The notes: a model not told the origin generated them from the sequence alone. Shown: positions 1 to 11,796, counted from the first letter of the stretch. The stretch: DNA of 64,000 nucleotides from Agapetus fuscipes (GCA_951799405.1 OX637339.1:6076001-6140000), one strand, 5' to 3'. A program made the numbers and translations.

Positions 1-660
1 AGAAAATTCCGTTACTGATTTTTAGAATTTATTTTTCAAGAATTTTACTGAAGTTACAGACAACACAGCGAAGAGGATGGTTATACGCTAACTTTGATAA
101 AACAAATCCTCCACTTTTTAAACATTTCAAAAATTCTAAAGAGGAAATGCAAAGAAAAGGAATTCAGATTATGGGGTCGCCGTTTGGTGGGAAGCGGAAA
201 TTAAAAAAAACTTGAGAGATGAAAGAGATTAAAGTGTTTCAGTAAAATTAGCGGTTATTTTTTTTATATAAAAACAGATGATTGCTACCTCCATTATTCT
301 AATACTTTACAAAAAATATAAATTTATTTTTATTTGAATTATGAAGCCCTTTTACAAAATTTCATTAGTTTATACCTACCGTGATTATTTCCCCATTTCA
401 TTTAACACACTGGCAACTATTTTTTAAATAAAAGAACAAAGTCTCTTTGAAAATGGAACACGATGAAATCCTTTCATTCTGTGCCATCAGATGTCGTTAA
501 CGACGCGACGCGACGGCGGGGTTCTCTTTGATGGCCGATACCGAGGGATGATTAAAAGAATTCGATCGCATCAAACCTGATTATAATGAACCATCCTACA
601 AAGTGATTCTTTTATAAAATTTTGCTCAACCTCATTTTCAATCAAGAACCATTAGTGAAC
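1..660. other. No gene seen
   Basis: AT-rich sequence, presumably aPKC intron. A short CG-rich patch (GACGCGACGCGACGGCGGGG) near 500-525. Confidence 0.6.
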
Positions 661-669
661 TACGAAAAA

Positions 670-1230
670 TGACTAGATATCAGTGCCCCAGAGTGTAAAA
701 CGTAAGTCTCACCACGATTACGTAAATCGAAAATGTACGGAATATACGACGGCACTCCTGGAGAGCGATTTAGTTTTAATACACGTTAAAGATTTACGCA
801 ATCGAGGCGAGAATACGGATTTTTTATACAAGGACCACAAAAAGGTCGGTACATATAAAATGGAGTTCATACATTTCAAATTTTCCTCGACTAGATGGCG
901 TCACAGTTTGTCACCAATAGTTAAAAAAAAAGTCGATTTCAAACAATCAGGGATTTTATTTTATATGAAACATATGTACGGTGACATCCGATGACAGACG
1001 AAATAAATACAGTACGTCCGTCTTTTCAATCTAAGTAGGTACATAATAATGCACTGAAGTATAACGGTGCGTTCTGCCTCTAGTGTAATTCGATTGAGTT
1101 CAGATTCGGAACGTAGAGAATTAGAAACCATTCAACACAAGTGCCTAGCAACTCGGCCAACTGATGTCACATTTTTTCCGCCGATTTAAATGTAACAAAA
1201 TATCCGTTCAGAAAAGTGACTAGATATCAG
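670..1230. repeat. 14-bp direct repeat bounding 533 bp
   Basis: TGACTAGATATCAG at 670-683 and 1217-1230. It encloses the family F fragment and a family G fragment. May be a target duplication of a retroposon or a duplicated segment. Confidence 0.5.
684..812. mobile_element. Palindromic MITE family F, partial
   Basis: Left end GCCCCAGAGTGTAAAACG, centre ATACGACGGCACTCCT, right arm ATTTACGCAATCGAGG; outer right end lost. Confidence 0.6.
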
Positions 1231-1604
1231 GGAGGTAGGTACATTTAAATTAAGAATGAGATAGTGTTTTTTACACACTGGCAACACAAAGAAAAGGAAT
1301 TTGTAAAAAGAATACCAACCTTCTAATAAGAATATTTAGTTGAAAAGTGTGTGAAATACGAACGATATGTTTATTCTTTTGTACTCGCTGACTTTAGTTT
1401 ATTTTTTATCGCATCTTATCTGTATTTGCAGAGATGTGTGAGTAAGCTTTTTGGAGGTACAAAAACCCGTTTCGACGATGTTTCCCTTTTTAAGGATACT
1501 GCAAACAATAAAGGCAAACAAAAAATGGCGGCCGCGCGCGTGTGTGTGTGTGTGTGTCAATGTACCTACCTACTAACATAAACAATGATAAATTTAATGG
1601 TTCC

Positions 1605-2135
1605 ATGATAGAATAGCACAGTAACAAAACAACATAATATGACATCACATGACAGTACATCACAATGATAAAACAACACAGAAACTACATCACAACGATA
1701 AAGCATCACATGACAAAAAATCAAATGCCTTAAATAGAACATACCATAAATGGCACGTGAAAAAACAAAACATTTGTTCTGTATTTAATGCCGCGTTGCC
1801 CTTCAATCAGAGATGACAACGTGATCAAATGCATTGATTTTTACGAATGAGGTAGCTAGCCCCACGCTAACCTATAAGTAAAGGGCTCTTGAGAGGCAAA
1901 ATTAATATAATATAATGTGCTGTTTGTGATATTTTGTTATGCGATGTTTTTTTTCATTTGCCGTTTATGGTATGTTCTATTTGAGGTGTGTGATTTTTTG
2001 TCATGAGCTGTTTTGTCCTTGTGTTGTGTTGTCCTGTGTTGTTTTATTATTGTGTTGTTTTGTCATGTGATGTACTGTCATTTGATGTAATGTTAGGTGA
2101 TGTTCTGCCAGTGATGTTTTTTTTAAGTGTTGTTT
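1605..2135. mobile_element. Foldback element with ACATCACATGAC-type units
   Basis: Left arm 1605-1770 and right arm 1920-2135 are reverse complements made of degenerate 10-13-bp units (ACATCACATGAC, AAACAACACA). The inner part AATAGAACATACCATAAA is well conserved in both arms. The spacer is about 145 bp, no ORF. Confidence 0.7.
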
Positions 2136-2489
2136 TTTCACTATACTCGTACTGTGACCAAGTTCAACATCATGGACGCCATTTTAGCTACATCAGCTGA
2201 TTAGATTAATTTGAAATGTTGGCGATGACGTTTAACACAGTCTTTAGTGGCAATTAACACGCGCACACACACACACAGCTTGCATTAACTGACTATTCGT
2301 GTTAAAAGCGTAGAAAACTAACAGCATAAAGGTTAACACCGTCAACAGGCGGATAATTTTATGTGATCAACCGAATTTTCGATTTAGATTTCGGGTCAGT
2401 CGGGTATTTTCGGCCGATATATTTGAACCACGGTTTTCTAAAGATATTTTTGACAAAAAACAAGGAAAACAATGGAGTCTTTCTATCTA

Positions 2490-2738
2490 TCTATCCATAA
2501 TCTAAGCTGCAAAGAGATGTAAACATTTCAGGCTCATATTGAATGCATGCCCGCAGACAAGCACATGAAGGTTCGCGCCTACACATTATGCATGTGTGCG
2601 TACAAATAAAATAACTCACATGAACATAAACCTTGCAACTCGTGCCGCCTTTCCCTGACACCAGAGTGGCATTGGCAAAAGTGAACCAATTTTTACAGCA
2701 CGGGGGGTCAGCCTCATACTAACCATCAGTCAAGGAGT
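2490..2738 (-). mobile_element. Retroposon family A, copy 1
   Basis: Family A in its inferred sense reads CCTTGACTTATAGGTTGGTA ... GCTGACCACCCATACTGTAA ... TTCACTTTGCCAATGTCACC ... GCAACTTAGATTATAGATTA-tail. This copy is full length in reverse. Confidence 0.75.
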
Positions 2739-3285
2739 CGAAGCGGATAATCCAAATTCGAGTCCTCAAAACAATTGAAACTGCAACGCACTTGACAATC
2801 TTTCATCACCCATTCTTTCCACGTGTCCAAATAGAACACTGAATTATTTTCAACCAATGTGCTCACATGTGTTAATATTTTATCCATCTGATTTAACTTT
2901 TTTGTTGTTGAGAATTTTCTAGAGTTTTTGCTTTCTTTCACCGTTCATGCTTTATTTCTTTCACAATAACTTATCCTCCCTTCATGCTTCACTTCCGTGC
3001 ATTAGTGTCGGCAACAATATAAGCATCATGGCGTATTATTTTGCACAAAAAAAAAATTGGAACGTCCGTTCGCAGCCAATCGATTATAAATTAATGAGTT
3101 CATTTCGGCAACAGATATTCTTTATTGTTTATAGATATATTCACAGATGTCACAACTTATTTAAACAATATTAACTCTATGCTTCCATCTATCAAAATTG
3201 AACCGACAATTGCTAGTGTCAAACTTATTTCATTTCAGCTTCAGCCATAAATATTGATCAATAAACTCAGCACATGAATTGACTT

Positions 3286-3545
3286 ATTGTGACGTCACAC
3301 GGCCGGGTTGTTTTTTTTTTTTTTTTTTTTAAATAGATTTGTGAAGAGGAATGCAATTCACCAACCTGGCTTTGCTATTCTGCCTGGCCAAAAACAGGTA
3401 TTATCATCAATTAATAATTCATTACTGTTTAATATATTATATTCTTAGGGAAAAGGAATAAAAATATTTTGTTATTGCTTTCTAAGAAATGTTGTCCCAT
3501 ACAAGTTTGACGCTTCTCGCTGAGAAAAATGTTCAAAATTCTAAT
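3286..3545. repeat. Family G repeat (TGACGTCAC..GGCCGGGTTG), split by an insertion
   Basis: TGACGTCACACGGCCGGGTTG at the left; after a 136-bp T-rich insert (3312-3447) the family resumes with TAGGGAAAAGGAAT, TATTTTGTTATTGCTTTCTAA and GTTTGACGCTTCTCGCTGAGA. The insert resembles (reverse) the tail of the tRNA-like element at 18.9-19.15 kb. Confidence 0.7.
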
Positions 3546-3549
3546 TTGT

Positions 3550-5290
3550 TTCGAGTCCATTAACAGCATAGAAATTTCATATGAAATAGTTTGTGTTTCA
3601 AACCAAAACTCCTGCTTAAAATGCATCAAGCTCTATCCATTGAGCTATCGAAAGGACTTATATAAAGAAGGACCTTAATAATAGAAGTAAGTACGTAGAT
3701 CGTTTCACTTGAAAAATCTACTAACTAGGAATGAAATTTTATCTTTTTCTATTGCGTACTTTTGATTTCAACGAATCGTACCTAAGTACACACTACAGTA
3801 CACACTGTGAACGATTCGTTATAATTTATTTATCTTCGTAAGGAGAATAAAAAAATCATATTAGAAACTACGTTCTTAATTGTGCCCTTAAAATATTTAA
3901 TACATAAAAATTGGTTAACCAGGTTCGTTATATTACAAAAATTGGCACATACCTACTTCGAAATAAAATTATAGGTCAACCATTTGAAATTTTATTAAAA
4001 CAATAATACTATTAAAACAATTGTCTTCTAATTATTATTTCGAAATATATTAGTAGCCATTAAAGCAAATAGGCGATGTAAATTTACTGGTGGAACGAAA
4101 TAATTGCACCGGGAATACAATAATAATTATCAATTAGACTGCCATTTGTATTTAGACGCATGATAATAATAATCAGTTGCAAATAAAATTAATTTAAAAT
4201 TTATCCTTTCAACCTAACCTGCAAAAAATGCACAGGTTTTTTTCACTTGGTTAAAAACAACACTGCTCCACGCTCTTTTAAATGTTTTAAAAATCACAAA
4301 TTTTGAATTTAGAACACTTCTTCACCTTCGCGACAAAAAAATATTCAAATTGCAAACAAAATTATTCAAATATCTAAATAGGACACGATAGAGCTGACCT
4401 TGAGAATGCACTTTATTGCGAGCAGTATAAAAATGACATTTATATTTTAATTATCTATGATAGGTATTTATTTCGGGAGATAAAATTTTAGAAATGGCGA
4501 CACTCGCTTCGCTTGTCATCTCCCATACTAACCGACAGTGAGTCAATTTTTAATACGGAGTTGATTCAATGGGAAATGATATTATTAAAGACTTCAATTT
4601 AGTAATGACTAAGTCGTTGATTTCAATCAAAACCACAATAATATAAAGATTAAATTATTTTTTTAATGTTTAATAAGTACGAAAGAGGATAATCCATTCA
4701 ATTATAGACCAAATTCACAATATTTTGAAACCTTCATTTACTTTAAAATTGTATTTGTAAAGACATGTCTAACTTGAATAAAATGGCCAAAAATTAAACT
4801 AAGCATACGAGTAGGTACTCTCGAATAGTGCAACTTTTTATCGCGTTGTCCCCGAACGCATTGCATTTTCTAGCAGACTTTTGCCAACGACGATATCAGT
4901 TCTTTGAAAGGCTGAGTAACCTTGCCGGCACCATAATGAGAGTTAAAATAACACACAAGAGTGAAAATCATGTCAGACAGCCTTGGTTAAAAAAAATGGA
5001 AGAAATTTACAAATCTAAGATTTGATATTTTAGATATTTATCTCGACGAGTTGACGTCTCAGGTCTACGTGCCTAGGCAATCGAAACAAAATATTATTGT
5101 CGTCACATATTTTGTAGTGACACCTTACAAACCTGTACTTAGGTACTCGAATAAATATTTTAGTAAACAAGAATTTTCTGGAATTGAAAAGTTGGCAGCT
5201 GTGTAAAAGTGAACACATTTTTCAGGATTTAAATTTGGAACATGTCTCACTTCCGGCCAACGCTCATTCCGTACTTCCGCCCATCATTTA
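3550..5290. other. No gene seen (aPKC intron)
   Basis: AT-rich, many TAGGTA-type words, no splice-bounded ORF I can support. Confidence 0.6.
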
Positions 5291-5544
5291 TTTTTGTGAT
5301 TAATTGACGCAAGAAAATAATCGCAGTTTTCAAGATTTGGCACATGCAATCTGGACGGCAATACGAGGGAAGTTATTCCACTTTTTCATCTTTTCTCAGA
5401 TACATTCCTCATATCGAATATTGACAATCATAATGGTTATTTTTAGTTTTAGCCATAATGTCCTTCGGCATCCTCGAGTCCTAAATCTTTCGTTGCACAA
5501 TAATATGACTTATGGTATTTTTCATTTATTCGTAGGTAGGTATG

Positions 5545-5615
5545 AGGTATGATGCTGTAAAAATTTATTCACTTTTACCAATGTCACCCCTATTTCAGAG
5601 AAAGTCAATTTGAGT
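5545..5615 (+). mobile_element. Retroposon family A fragment
   Basis: GATGCTGTAAAAATTTATTCAC...CCAATGTCACCCCTATTTCAG only. Confidence 0.55.
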
Positions 5616-5867
5616 AACTTTAGGCATATCCAATCGTGCCTTATTTATCAAATCATAAACTAAATAAAAAGAACCACGAGTAACCACAGCTAATTTCATG
5701 GTTTACTTTTAAAAGGGATGTTTACAAGATGGCGCCGTCGGTTCGATTTTCAACCATGTTCATTACGATCCGTGTACCATGGACTGATTTTAATTTAGAT
5801 TTTTTTACGCCACACTTGCGCGGGACACGGTGCTTACAAAGCAATAACAACAAAAATGTCAGTCTTT

Positions 5868-5945
5868 TTCCTAGCAACTCGGCCGTGTGTCATCACATTT
5901 TTCACCCCAATTTACCCGTGCCTAGTCTATTTACGATCACCATAC
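5868..5945. repeat. Family G repeat (reverse), partial
   Basis: TTTTTCCTAGCAACTCGGCCGTGTGTCATCACATTTTTC. Further partial copies near 1148-1185, 16520-16562, 58758-58800 and 61622-61675. Confidence 0.5.
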
Positions 5946-6039
5946 AAAAAAGTACATACACGCCCTCTCCCAATTGTCACCTACATTATGTTCATTGCGA
6001 TCCGCGTAACACTATACACTGTCCAAGGAACATCAGAAT

Positions 6040-6245
6040 AACTTTCTTCTCTTTGACTTTTTGATTTTGCTTTCTTCTTTTTGACTATTTCATTTCGCTT
6101 TCTTCTCTTTGACTTTTTGATTTCGCTTTCTTCTTTTAGACATTTTCATTTCTCTACCATCTTTTGACTTTTGATTTCTCTTTCTTCTTTTTGACTTTTT
6201 GATTTCTCTTTTTACTTTTTGACTTTTCCATTTCTCTTTCGAAAT
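6040..6245. repeat. Pyrimidine-rich minisatellite, period about 27 bp
   Basis: Seven to eight imperfect units of the type CTTTCTTCTTTTTGACTTTTTGATTT in tandem. Any ORF across it is low-complexity and not counted as a gene. Confidence 0.85.
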
Positions 6246-6649
6246 TTTTTTTCTGTGATTTCTATCTCGAATGTTGCAAAAGTTGAAAGTGAGAAGTCGG
6301 CGCGAAAAAGAGTTTTTTTTTTTCTTTTCGCGAAAACGGAAATAGGCTTTCTCGCAGCATTGATCTATTGGGAGTTTATCAGACATCTCCCGAAACTTTA
6401 TCCCGGGATTTGTGAAAGTCTTTGGCTTTCGCGAGGTTTTCCAGATTTCAGAAATCGTTCAGGTAAGTACGTACTTAATTTTACTAATATTTTTTTCTTT
6501 ACCCATCGATATCACAAAAAAATGATACCTCTTCTTTACTCTTATACAAAGCAAATCTTTAAAAAAAAATACAGAACAACAAGTATTGTATCATTATAAA
6601 ACTGTTTTATTTTCACTCTTATTTTATTATTTCAATAAAATTACTGACG

Positions 6650-7020
6650 TTTTACACCAGACACAGCCGCGGGATATTTTGAATTTGCAAAGTCCACTGT
6701 GACGGTGGATAAACTGTGGTAATTAATATTCGGACAGATAGAGCATCGTTTATCTACGTTATGAATACGCTAAACTAACACGGACATAAGCGATAGCCCC
6801 TCCGAGATTATCCTGCAGCAGTTGGCGCATTCATGGCGGCTGCTGTGATGTACGACCCGCAGACCGCAGTACAAGGGAGATAATACGGGGCATGCATTCC
6901 ACGCCTAGACTACAACTTGGCCAAATTACATGGAGACACGGGCCGCTGAATCTCTGCATGGAAGCGAGGTCTACATCGATGTAATCTCAGAGTCTGTAAT
7001 CTAGTATCTTACCTACAAAT
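6650..7020. other. GC-richer patch of unknown role
   Basis: Noticeably richer in CpG than the neighbourhood. It contains ATGGCGGCTGCTGTGATGTA at 6833 opening a 16-codon ORF (to 6883) and, on the other strand, a strong GCCGCCATGA context. No family resemblance; could be a regulatory element or a transposon scrap. Confidence 0.4.
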
Positions 7021-7044
7021 ATATATGAACTTTTAAAGCTTACA

Positions 7045-7300
7045 AGTCGCTCCCCCAGTTCTTGTTTATCGTATACGCCAATCTTGTCAAATATGACTTT
7101 TTCATGCAGTTGTCTTATTAATCAAATTCTACACAATCTGGGCTAAGAAATACCGTAAATCTCGATAATGTGAGAGTTCGTTTAAATATTTTTTAAATAA
7201 ATTTATTGTTTTCATAAGACACATTGGTCCAGTACACATGCAAACATTGCTCATGTAATTTTTTTTCAATGGCGTATACGATAAACAAGAACTAAGGCAG
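7045..7300. mobile_element. MITE family N, copy 1
   Basis: A 24-bp inverted pair, TTGTTTATCGTATACGCCA within 7058-7081 and its complement 7269-7292, perfect. The interior (CAGTACACATGCAAACATTGCTCATG) recurs at 60.6 kb. Confidence 0.7.
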
Positions 7301-7394
7301 CGAAGTATCTAGACTTGAAAACGTATGCGATAAGCTACCCGTACAGCGCAACTTGTTGCTAAATGTGGAGTGTGGAACTTATTTATTTTTACAG

Positions 7395-7562
7395 TTAAGG
7401 CATCCCGGGTTCGAATCCCACCGAGGGTGTCAGAAATGACTTCTCGTTTAGATTTTGATTATTTAAACTTAAAATAAAAATACCGGCAAGGTTTATCTAC
7501 ACAAAAAATGAGTACCAGCCCCACTTTAACTGAAGTGATTGGCGTAAGACCGGCCCCCTTAC
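7395..7562 (+). mobile_element. SINE family B, 5' truncated
   Basis: Family B starts with a tRNA-like head (GGTCGATAGCTCAGTTGGTAG, then GGGTTCGAATCCCACCGAGG as B box) and continues GTCAGAAATGAYTTCYCGTT ... ACTCAGCCTTCACAAGAAAT ... CCGGCCCCCTTACCT. Here from GGGTTCGAATCC onward. Confidence 0.7.
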
Positions 7563-7564
7563 CT

Positions 7565-7826
7565 CTATAATCTATAATAATCTATAATCTAAGCTGCAAG
7601 GATATGTAAGCATTTAAGGCTCATATGAAATGCATGCCTACAGACAGCACATGTAGGTTCGCGCCTACACATTCTGCATGTGTGCATACAAATAAAGAAA
7701 ACCTCACATGGACATAAACCTTGCAACTCCTGCCGCCGTTCCCTGAACCGGGGTGGCATTGGCAAAAGTGAACCGATTTTTACAGCACGGGTGGTCAGCC
7801 TCGTACCAACCTATCAGTCAAGGAGC
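7565..7826 (-). mobile_element. Retroposon family A, copy 2
   Basis: Full length, tail (ATAATCT)n at the left; directly abuts a family B SINE on the left and a B fragment on the right (7830-7925). Confidence 0.75.
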
Positions 7827-8038
7827 ACAGGAGCCTGTTAAAATAAATAGGTTCCACTCGCCACATGCGACCCATTCGGGAAAACGCGGCAAGAATTTGC
7901 ACTAAATATGTAGGTTAGTGGCGTGTAGCATGAGACACTATCCGATTTTCTTTCAAACTCACATACTTGCTAGGAAAGTAAAAATCCATAGGTGATCTAG
8001 TAACCAGTACCTTGTGTAGGCATAAAACATTTACATAG

Positions 8039-8158
8039 CTCCCCTGGATTGCGTAAATCGAAAATGTATGTAATATACGACGGCACTCCTAGTGAGTGAT
8101 TTAGTTTGCATACATTCCTTCGATTTACGCTATACAAGGGAGCTATACACTCGGGGTA
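8039..8158. mobile_element. Palindromic MITE family F
   Basis: TTGCGTAAATCGAAAATGTATG on the left and CATACATTCCTTCGATTTACGC on the right flank the shared centre; right end ACTCGGGG. Confidence 0.7.
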
Positions 8159-8284
8159 ATGTACATGCAACGCTAATGGCAGCCAAATTGAATCTAGGAG
8201 GCGGTGTGAAATGAAAAGGCATCCTGAATAGGTAGACAGTCATTCAGATCCACCGGTAGCTTTGCGAGAGCTGCCAGTAAGCCA

Positions 8285-8346
8285 GTGGTTCCCAAAGTGT
8301 TCCTTAGGAATCCCCAGGAAAGAGGTCCGGATTAAGACCACTGGGG
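8285..8346. mobile_element. Very short hAT-like inverted-repeat remnant
   Basis: CAGTGGTTCCCAAAGTG at the left and TTAAGACCACTGG at the right: hAT-style ends about 60 bp apart with almost no interior. Confidence 0.55.
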
Positions 8347-8493
8347 GCCCTGGTGCGGGGAGTCAGGGGGTCCCCTAACACGCCCCCTCTCCGCGCAACA
8401 AAAAATTATATAGGCACTTGGGAACCAAAACCATTAATGACCTTTTAAGTGTATTTTTGAGAATCTTGTCAGGCAGACTACCCAGATTTATGG

Positions 8494-8762
8494 CAGGGGT
8501 CGGCAACCTGCGGCTCTTTGGGTGTGAAGCTGCGGCTCTTTAGTTCCACACACAAATATTATTTATTTTATCAACAACAAAAAAACACTCAAAATCAAAC
8601 TCTATTAGATTAGGCACCGATCCTATCTCTTAGCTACTTGTAGGTACTTGTTTTCCCCCTGTCGACACTGTCCCCTTTATGGGAGTGGCTCTTTACACAC
8701 TTTCAAATTGTGTAAAAACTGTAATTTTTTACTCTTCCGACTCAAAAAGTTGTCGACCCCTG
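8494..8762. mobile_element. hAT-type MITE copy 1
   Basis: Ends CAGGGGTCGGCAAC and GTTGTCGACCCCTG, the widespread hAT terminal type. Flanking 8-mers ATTTATGG and GCCTATGG share TATGG and differ otherwise only by transitions, an aged 8-bp TSD. No coding. Confidence 0.85.
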
Positions 8763-9036
8763 GCCTATGGCATTGAAGGCATGAATTTTACCAATTGAAT
8801 TTTGGACTGGACAAAGAAATTGTATTATATACATAGGTATGCTCAATCTCTCCTTGTAATTTTCCTCTGTTTATGCGCCAGAAGGACCCATAGACGCTTA
8901 TATAAAGCTACATACATACTTTTACAAATGGGGGTTCATGAAAAACAAAAAAAAAACATTCGGTGGTCTCCATGGCAAAACAACTTTGGGCACCTCTGCG
9001 GGAGGCTCTACTGGCAACCTATAATTATTTACAGTA

Positions 9037-9181
9037 CCCCAAGTATAGAGCACTGCGTAAACTCACCTCGATTTCGTAAATCGAAAAAAAATGTATGAAA
9101 TCTAAATCACTCACTAGGAGTGCCTTGTTATATTCCATACATTTTTGAGATTGAGAGAAGTGAGTTGTTTTATACTCGGGG
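9037..9181. mobile_element. Palindromic MITE family F (TA-flanked)
   Basis: Ends CCCCAAGTATAGAGCA and TTTTATACTCGGGG between TA dinucleotides (9035-9036, 9182-9183). The whole 145 bp is a degenerate hairpin with 'AATCACTCACTAGGAGTGCC' at its centre. TA duplication and palindromy suggest a Tc1/mariner-type MITE. Confidence 0.75.
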
Positions 9182-9391
9182 TAGGCCGGGGAGGGTGTAG
9201 GTGGGGGGACAGGAAACACTTTTTTAACCCCCTGAGGCTGGGCGCCATTTGTAAGGACATTTTGAATGTTAATAGAGGAGATAATATAACTGCCTCCATA
9301 CATTATTGTGTTTTATTTCTACACACTCAATTCAGATTCCATTCAATTTAAATTAATTTTCATGAAGTGTTGTGGAAGTGAAGTGTGGACC

Positions 9392-9618
9392 GGTCCGTAG
9401 TTCAGTGGTAACACTTCGGACTCTGAATGGGAAGGTTGTGGGTTCGATTCCTGGCGGAGCACAAAAAATATACCATTTATATTTTCAAATTTGCTCTTCA
9501 CGTTGAAAAATTCATAAAACCTTTACCAATGACCGGTCACCAAAGGTCCATCCAGCCTTACAGCAACTGGGTCTTGCTTGAGAATTGGCGCTTTGTAGCG
9601 ACGATGATCAAGCTCGTA
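9392..9618 (+). mobile_element. SINE family C
   Basis: tRNA-like head: GTCCGTAGTTCAGTGGTAAC (A box) and GTGGGTTCGATTCC (B box), then CCATCCAGCCTTACAGCAAC, CTTGCTTGAGAATTGGCGC. Truncated before the GAGGGCTCTTGAGG tail where a family B SINE begins. Confidence 0.75.
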
Positions 9619-9621
9619 AAA

Positions 9622-9880
9622 AGGTCGATAGCTCAATTGGTAGAATGCTTGCATTCCATTCCGAAAGCAAGGGTTCGATCTCAAAGGTTTACTCAGTCTT
9701 CACAAGAAATGAGAACCAGCCCCCCCGGGAGCTGGGAAACCTCCACTTCAACTGAAAGCGGTTGGTGTGAGGCCGGCTCCCTTACCTGTAAAAATAAATA
9801 GGTCCCGAATCGCCACATGCGACCCCTTGGGGGAAACGCAGGCAAGAAGTTACACTATATGTGTAGCTTAGTTGCGTTTT
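9622..9880 (+). mobile_element. SINE family B
   Basis: Head GGTCGATAGCTCAATTGGTAG, body AGGTTTACTCAGTCTTCACA, end CCCTTACCTGTAAAAATAAA; placed head to tail after a family C unit. Confidence 0.75.
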
Positions 9881-9888
9881 TTTGCATC

Positions 9889-10116
9889 TAATATAATGTA
9901 ATCTAAATTGCAAAGATATGTAACATTGGGGATACACATTATATGCATTTTCACAAGCAAACACGCATAAGTTCGCGCTTGTACATGCCGCATGTGAACC
10001 TACAACATAAAAACCCAAATCTCAAAAGAACATACACCCAGCAACTCTTGCCGACCTTCCCTGACACAGGGGTGACATTGGCAAAGTGAACCATTTTCTA
10101 CAGCATGGGTGGTCAG
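9889..10116 (-). mobile_element. Retroposon family A, copy 3
   Basis: TAATCTAAATTGCAAAGATATG ... GTGACATTGGCAAAGTGAACC ... GGGTGGTCAGCC. Follows a family B SINE. Confidence 0.75.
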
Positions 10117-10119
10117 CCA

Positions 10120-11675
10120 AGTGTTGCCTCTCAAATAAGATTATTTTTCTAAATTATGAAAAAGTCACACTTATTTTGAATTTCTGCACATAGCTTTTTT
10201 AAATCTTGAATAATTCTAGATTCCACTATTTTTGTAACCCAAAAAAATAAGCTTACTTTATTAAAAAAAAAAAGTATTAGAAAATGACTACTATGGATGA
10301 GCATACAATTTGAAGGATTACATTTTGTTAAGCATTATAAAAAATACACCTTATGTAAAGTATACATGGAAAACATTCTTTGAGTAGAGAATAATTATAT
10401 TCATGCCAAAAAAAACATTTAAAATAGAATCTGTTCTAGCGTGTAAAAAGAAAGACAATGTTTTTACTACTAAGTATTTTTTTGGACAACTTTTTGTTTT
10501 TTTCCTAATATTTTAACCCTCTGTAAACGATAGATACATGGGAACATCTAAGGTTTTGCTTCTAATTAAATTAAAAATATTAACAATCAGTGCCTGGAGT
10601 ATAAAATATTACACAAACTCTCTCGATTGTGTAAATAGAAATAATATATCAAACTAAATCACCCTCTAGGAGTGCTGTCGTATATATTCCATGCATATTT
10701 TATTTACGCAATCTAGGTGAGATTTACGCAATGTTTTCTACTCAGGGCACAGAAATACTCACAGCAGAAATAAAACTATACATATTTTAAGGATTTAATT
10801 AAATGAGGTAGGTACAGAATAGTATAAAGATGTTTCAGAGCAGGAAGGTGTGTTGGTGCTTGGGAGGTCCACAGAAGAAAACAGTGATGGAAGAACATTC
10901 AGGTTTAGTCAGGAGGAGGTGGAAACCAGGACGGGGGAAAGATCTGGAAACTCAAAAAATAATGTTGTTAATAATAATGCTTACTGGAGAACTTCATTTT
11001 CATCCTGACACTTTTTACCCAGATCGCGATAGACATAATGAATGTCTAGTGTATAAAGGGTTTAAGGAGTGAGGTAAAATAGGAATTTGAAAAAACAACA
11101 TTGATTTGTTTTTTTGCTTTTGTTGAGATATTGAGATGAGGTCATCACCGGATTCATTGACAGTCCCACCCTGTTGAAGAACTACATGTTGTATGTGCCT
11201 GAAGACTTCACCCGAGGGCGAGGACATGACTTATTTAATGTACTGAAAAGCCTTACTGATGTTGTGGCGCAACACCCTGTGACTCGGAGTATAAAGCTCT
11301 TAAATAAATCTAATAAAGACATTTTTAAGCGTAATTTATTGAGATTTACAAATCTAGCAATAGAGTTCCTCGAAGCGTGTTGATAGCTGTGAGGTGTAAC
11401 TAAGGTAGCCTGTTGTGCACAAAAACAAAAACATTTTTCGTTTCTGCAATGTCAGTTGAACTTCAAACAGAGTTAAAAGGGACTGCAAAGCCATTTGGTT
11501 AAATTATGTCAAGAAAAGGCATATCATTCCTGTTATATTTGCTATCAATAATAAAAAGATGAATAAAATCAACAATAATAAAATAACAAGCAACCTTGGG
11601 GTGGCTGGCTAGTGCCACTTAAAGGCATTACATAGACCTTTGTTGACAATAATAAGATGACGATGATGGACTCAC
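10120..11675. other. No gene recognised apart from a family F MITE
   Basis: Two small plus ORFs (10830-11072, 11174-11383) have protein-like composition but no recognised motif and no clear splice context; probably decayed repeat. Confidence 0.5.
10592..10749. mobile_element. Palindromic MITE family F
   Basis: TGCCTGGAGTATAAAA ... TTCTACTCAGGGCA with the same central ACTAAATCAC..TAGGAGTGCTGTCGTATA block as the 9.0 kb copy. Confidence 0.7.
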
Positions 11676-11796
11676 CGTGAATGGTGAGTTCAGAGTCCCT
11701 GTTGATCTCGTAGAGGCGGATGGCCTCGTCCAGTTCCAGCTGGGTGGAGATGGTGCACGGGTCTCCCTCCTCGTCCACCCACTTCATGGTGAACAC
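11676..11796 (-). CDS. aPKC: aPKC coding exon 2 (PB1 domain, second half)
   Basis: Second visible exon of atypical protein kinase C, the Par-complex polarity kinase. Read on the minus strand, the exon opens after a CCAG acceptor with [17 protein letters not shown] and ends in ...ELTIHG before a GTGAGT donor. The acidic [12 protein letters not shown]...[10 protein letters not shown] stretch is the OPCA motif that, in this family, binds the basic face of the Par-6 PB1 domain. It joins exon 1 in phase 0 (...RFQPDQ|VFTMKW) and leaves in phase 1. No C1 or kinase-domain exon could be found further left, so the rest of the gene must lie outside the window beyond an intron of at least 11.6 kb. Identity rests on remembered fly and vertebrate aPKC; high confidence. 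Confidence 0.93.

Noticed and set aside
6040..6386. Basic Lys/Arg-rich minus ORF (KSKRRKRNQK...)
   Set aside because: Translation of a pyrimidine minisatellite.
9425..9470. Functional tRNA gene in the family B/C heads (also at 16.6, 27.1 kb)
   Set aside because: Only A/B-box-like segments are kept; stems do not pair as a cloverleaf and the SINE body follows directly.
10830..11383. Possible aPKC C1-domain exon in this stretch
   Set aside because: No HX12CX2C pattern on the minus strand; the plus ORFs are unrelated.
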